A stretch of 6,857 nucleotides of DNA from Candidatus Aquidulcis sp. (lineage in GTDB: Bacteria; Chloroflexota; Anaerolineae; Anaerolineales; E44-bin32): NCBI GenBank assembly GCA_020723365.1, contig DYJB01000128.1, positions 1,341-8,197 on the forward strand. Direction: 5' to 3'. The notes under the pieces were generated by a model. That model made no database searches. It saw only the letters and a list, made by a program, of their open reading frames with translations, and was not told where the DNA came from. The position numbers were made by a program, and so were the translations under genes. Shown piece after piece: positions 5,663 through 6,857 of this stretch; positions within the stretch are counted from its first letter, which is position 1; every line of letters begins with the position of its first letter.

Positions 5663-6857
5663 ATGAAGACGCCGTCTCGCCTCTCTCGCACGCTCCAGAC
5701 ACTCCTCCCGCGGCTGACCCGCGGCCCGGCGGCCTATGCCTTGGCCGTCGCGTGGCTGGCCCTGGGGGTGACCCTGGTCTACCTCAGCCCTCGCTCGCTG
5801 ATCGCCTTCCTGATCTTCCTCTCCTCGGCCTTGCTGATCTACTACCTCAAGCTCAGCAATCGGGCCAAGCTCTCGCTGGCCGTCCTGCTGGCGGTCGTCC
5901 TGCTGCCGATCGTGGGCGTGCGCAACATCTTCTACCTGGAGGTCGCCTTCCAGATCAGCGTCTTTGCGGCGCTGGCCCTCGGCCTGAACATCGTGGTGGG
6001 CTTCGCCGGCCTGCTGGACCTCGGGTACGTCGCCTTCTACGCCGTCGGCGCCTACCTGTGGGCGTTCTTCGGATCCCAGCAGCCGACGCTGCTCAATGCC
6101 GTCCCCGGCACGGCTCCGCCCGATGCGCACTTCGTGATGTCGGGCGACATGTTCTACCTGTTCGTCATCCTGGGGCTGGCCGTGGGCGCCCTGACCGGCA
6201 TCGTGCTGGGCCTGCCTGTGCTTCGCCTGCGCGGCGACTACCTGGCGATCGTGACCCTCGGGTTCGGCGAGGTCATCCGCGTGCTGGCCAACAACCTCGA
6301 TAAGCCGATCAACCTGACGAACGGCCCGCAAGGGATCACCCCCATCCAGCGTCCGTCGCTTCCCGCTCCCCTGCTGGATGCCATCCGCGTGGTCCTGGAT
6401 CCGATCGTTGGGCGGCGCGTCACCGATGCGCAGTTCTACAACCTGTTCTTCTACTTCGCCGCCCTGGTGGTGATCATCATCGTCATCACCGTTGCCCGCC
6501 GCCTGGACGATTCCAAGATCGGCCGAGCGTGGACGGCGATCCGCGAGGACGAAGTGGCGGCTATCGCCATGGGCGTCCCGCTCGTCCGCATGAAGCTGTA
6601 CGCCTTTGCCGCCGGCGCATCCTTCGCCGGCGCCATGGGCGTGTTGTTCGCCGCCAGCCGGACCTTCGTCAGCCCCGAGTCCTTCTCCTTCATGCAGTCC
6701 ATCGGCGTCCTGTCGATGGTCATCCTGGGCGGGATCGGGAGCATCCCGGGCGTCATCGTCGGGGCGGCCGTCGTCATCATCCTCAACCTCCAGGTGCTCC
6801 AGGGGTTGTCCTTGTTCCTGAGCGAACTCCGACAGAGCGACGCCGTCATCCCAATCA
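5663..6857 (+). CDS. livM: Branched-chain amino acid ABC transporter permease LivM (3' end beyond window)
   Basis: This is the second channel subunit of the Liv importer. The frame is open from the ATG at 5663 to the right edge: 398 codons, close to the E. coli LivM length of about 425, so little is missing. N-terminal hydrophobic helices (about 23-41, 45-61 and 69-85) precede the family core. Core segments are ISVFAALALGLNIVVGFAGLLDLGYVAFYAVGAY (98-131), LPVLRLRGDYLAIVTLGFGEVIRVLANN (184-211), TNGPQGI (219-225), IGRAWTAIREDEVAAIAMGV (286-305, the ATPase-docking loop), KLYAFAAGASFAGAMGVLFA (311-330) and SMVILGGIGSIPGVIVGA (351-368). The stop of livH lies one base before this ATG, with a weak GAAGG 6 nt upstream (5652-5656), so translation is probably coupled. 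The ATPase genes livG and livF are expected next. Confidence 0.95.
   Translation, partial: MKTPSRLSRTLQTLLPRLTRGPAAYALAVAWLALGVTLVYLSPRSLIAFLIFLSSALLIYYLKLSNRAKLSLAVLLAVVLLPIVGVRNIFYLEVAFQISVFAALALGLNIVVGFAGLLDLGYVAFYAVGAYLWAFFGSQQPTLLNAVPGTAPPDAHFVMSGDMFYLFVILGLAVGALTGIVLGLPVLRLRGDYLAIVTLGFGEVIRVLANNLDKPINLTNGPQGITPIQRPSLPAPLLDAIRVVLDPIVGRRVTDAQFYNLFFYFAALVVIIIVITVARRLDDSKIGRAWTAIREDEVAAIAMGVPLVRMKLYAFAAGASFAGAMGVLFAASRTFVSPESFSFMQSIGVLSMVILGGIGSIPGVIVGAAVVIILNLQVLQGLSLFLSELRQSDAVIPI

Noticed and set aside
4342..5691. 449-codon open frame on the minus strand opposite livH
   Set aside because: Its product is an Asp/Gln/Gly/His-rich low-complexity string with no domain; it mirrors the codon bias of livH, whose sense-strand motifs are unmistakable. 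Long antisense frames are normal in GC-rich genes.
5543..6331. 262-codon minus-strand open frame opposite livM
   Set aside because: Gln/Asp/Gly/Arg-rich antisense shadow of livM without any family feature.
1..6857. Search for CRISPR arrays, insertion sequences, tRNA/rRNA genes, att sites or phage genes
   Set aside because: No direct repeat arrays, transposase motifs, terminal inverted repeats or structural RNA signatures were seen; the window is nearly filled by housekeeping and transport genes.

Overview
This is a GC-rich (roughly two-thirds G+C), gene-dense bacterial window with six protein-coding genes in two blocks facing away from each other. The organism is not named by any marker here. 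High GC, sigma70-type promoters, a lipoprotein-type solute-binding protein (suggesting no conventional periplasm) and the wording of the MiaA motifs would fit a Chloroflexota (Anaerolineae-like) or similar environmental bacterium, but that is a weak inference.

Left block, minus strand (2409 down to 1): a promoter drives a three-gene, translationally coupled unit. It holds a GT4-type glycosyltransferase, a YraN/UPF0102 nuclease-fold protein and the start of miaA (tRNA dimethylallyltransferase), which runs off the left edge. Both junctions are 4-base GTGA overlaps, where a GTG start shares bases with the previous TGA stop.

Middle (2410-3229): a plus-strand promoter leads to a small cyclic-nucleotide-binding-domain protein without a DNA-binding domain. 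Its stop codon overlaps the -35 box of the next promoter, which is followed by a leader of about 165 nt.

Right block, plus strand (3230-6857): a branched-chain amino acid type (HAAT/Liv) ABC importer. It consists of a lipoprotein substrate-binding protein (livJ-like), a strong intergenic hairpin, then the two permeases livH and livM, the latter cut by the right edge. The ATPases (livG, livF) would be expected just beyond the window. LivJ captures the ligand outside the membrane and LivH/LivM form the channel. The hairpin after livJ probably sets binding protein expression above that of the permeases.

All genes belong to known families and I found no sign of a new system. The points worth a second look are regulatory or architectural: a perfect inverted repeat inside the glycosyltransferase promoter, the GTGA couplings, the long liv leader, the HTH-less cNMP-domain gene joined to the liv promoter, and an extra N-terminal membrane segment in LivH.
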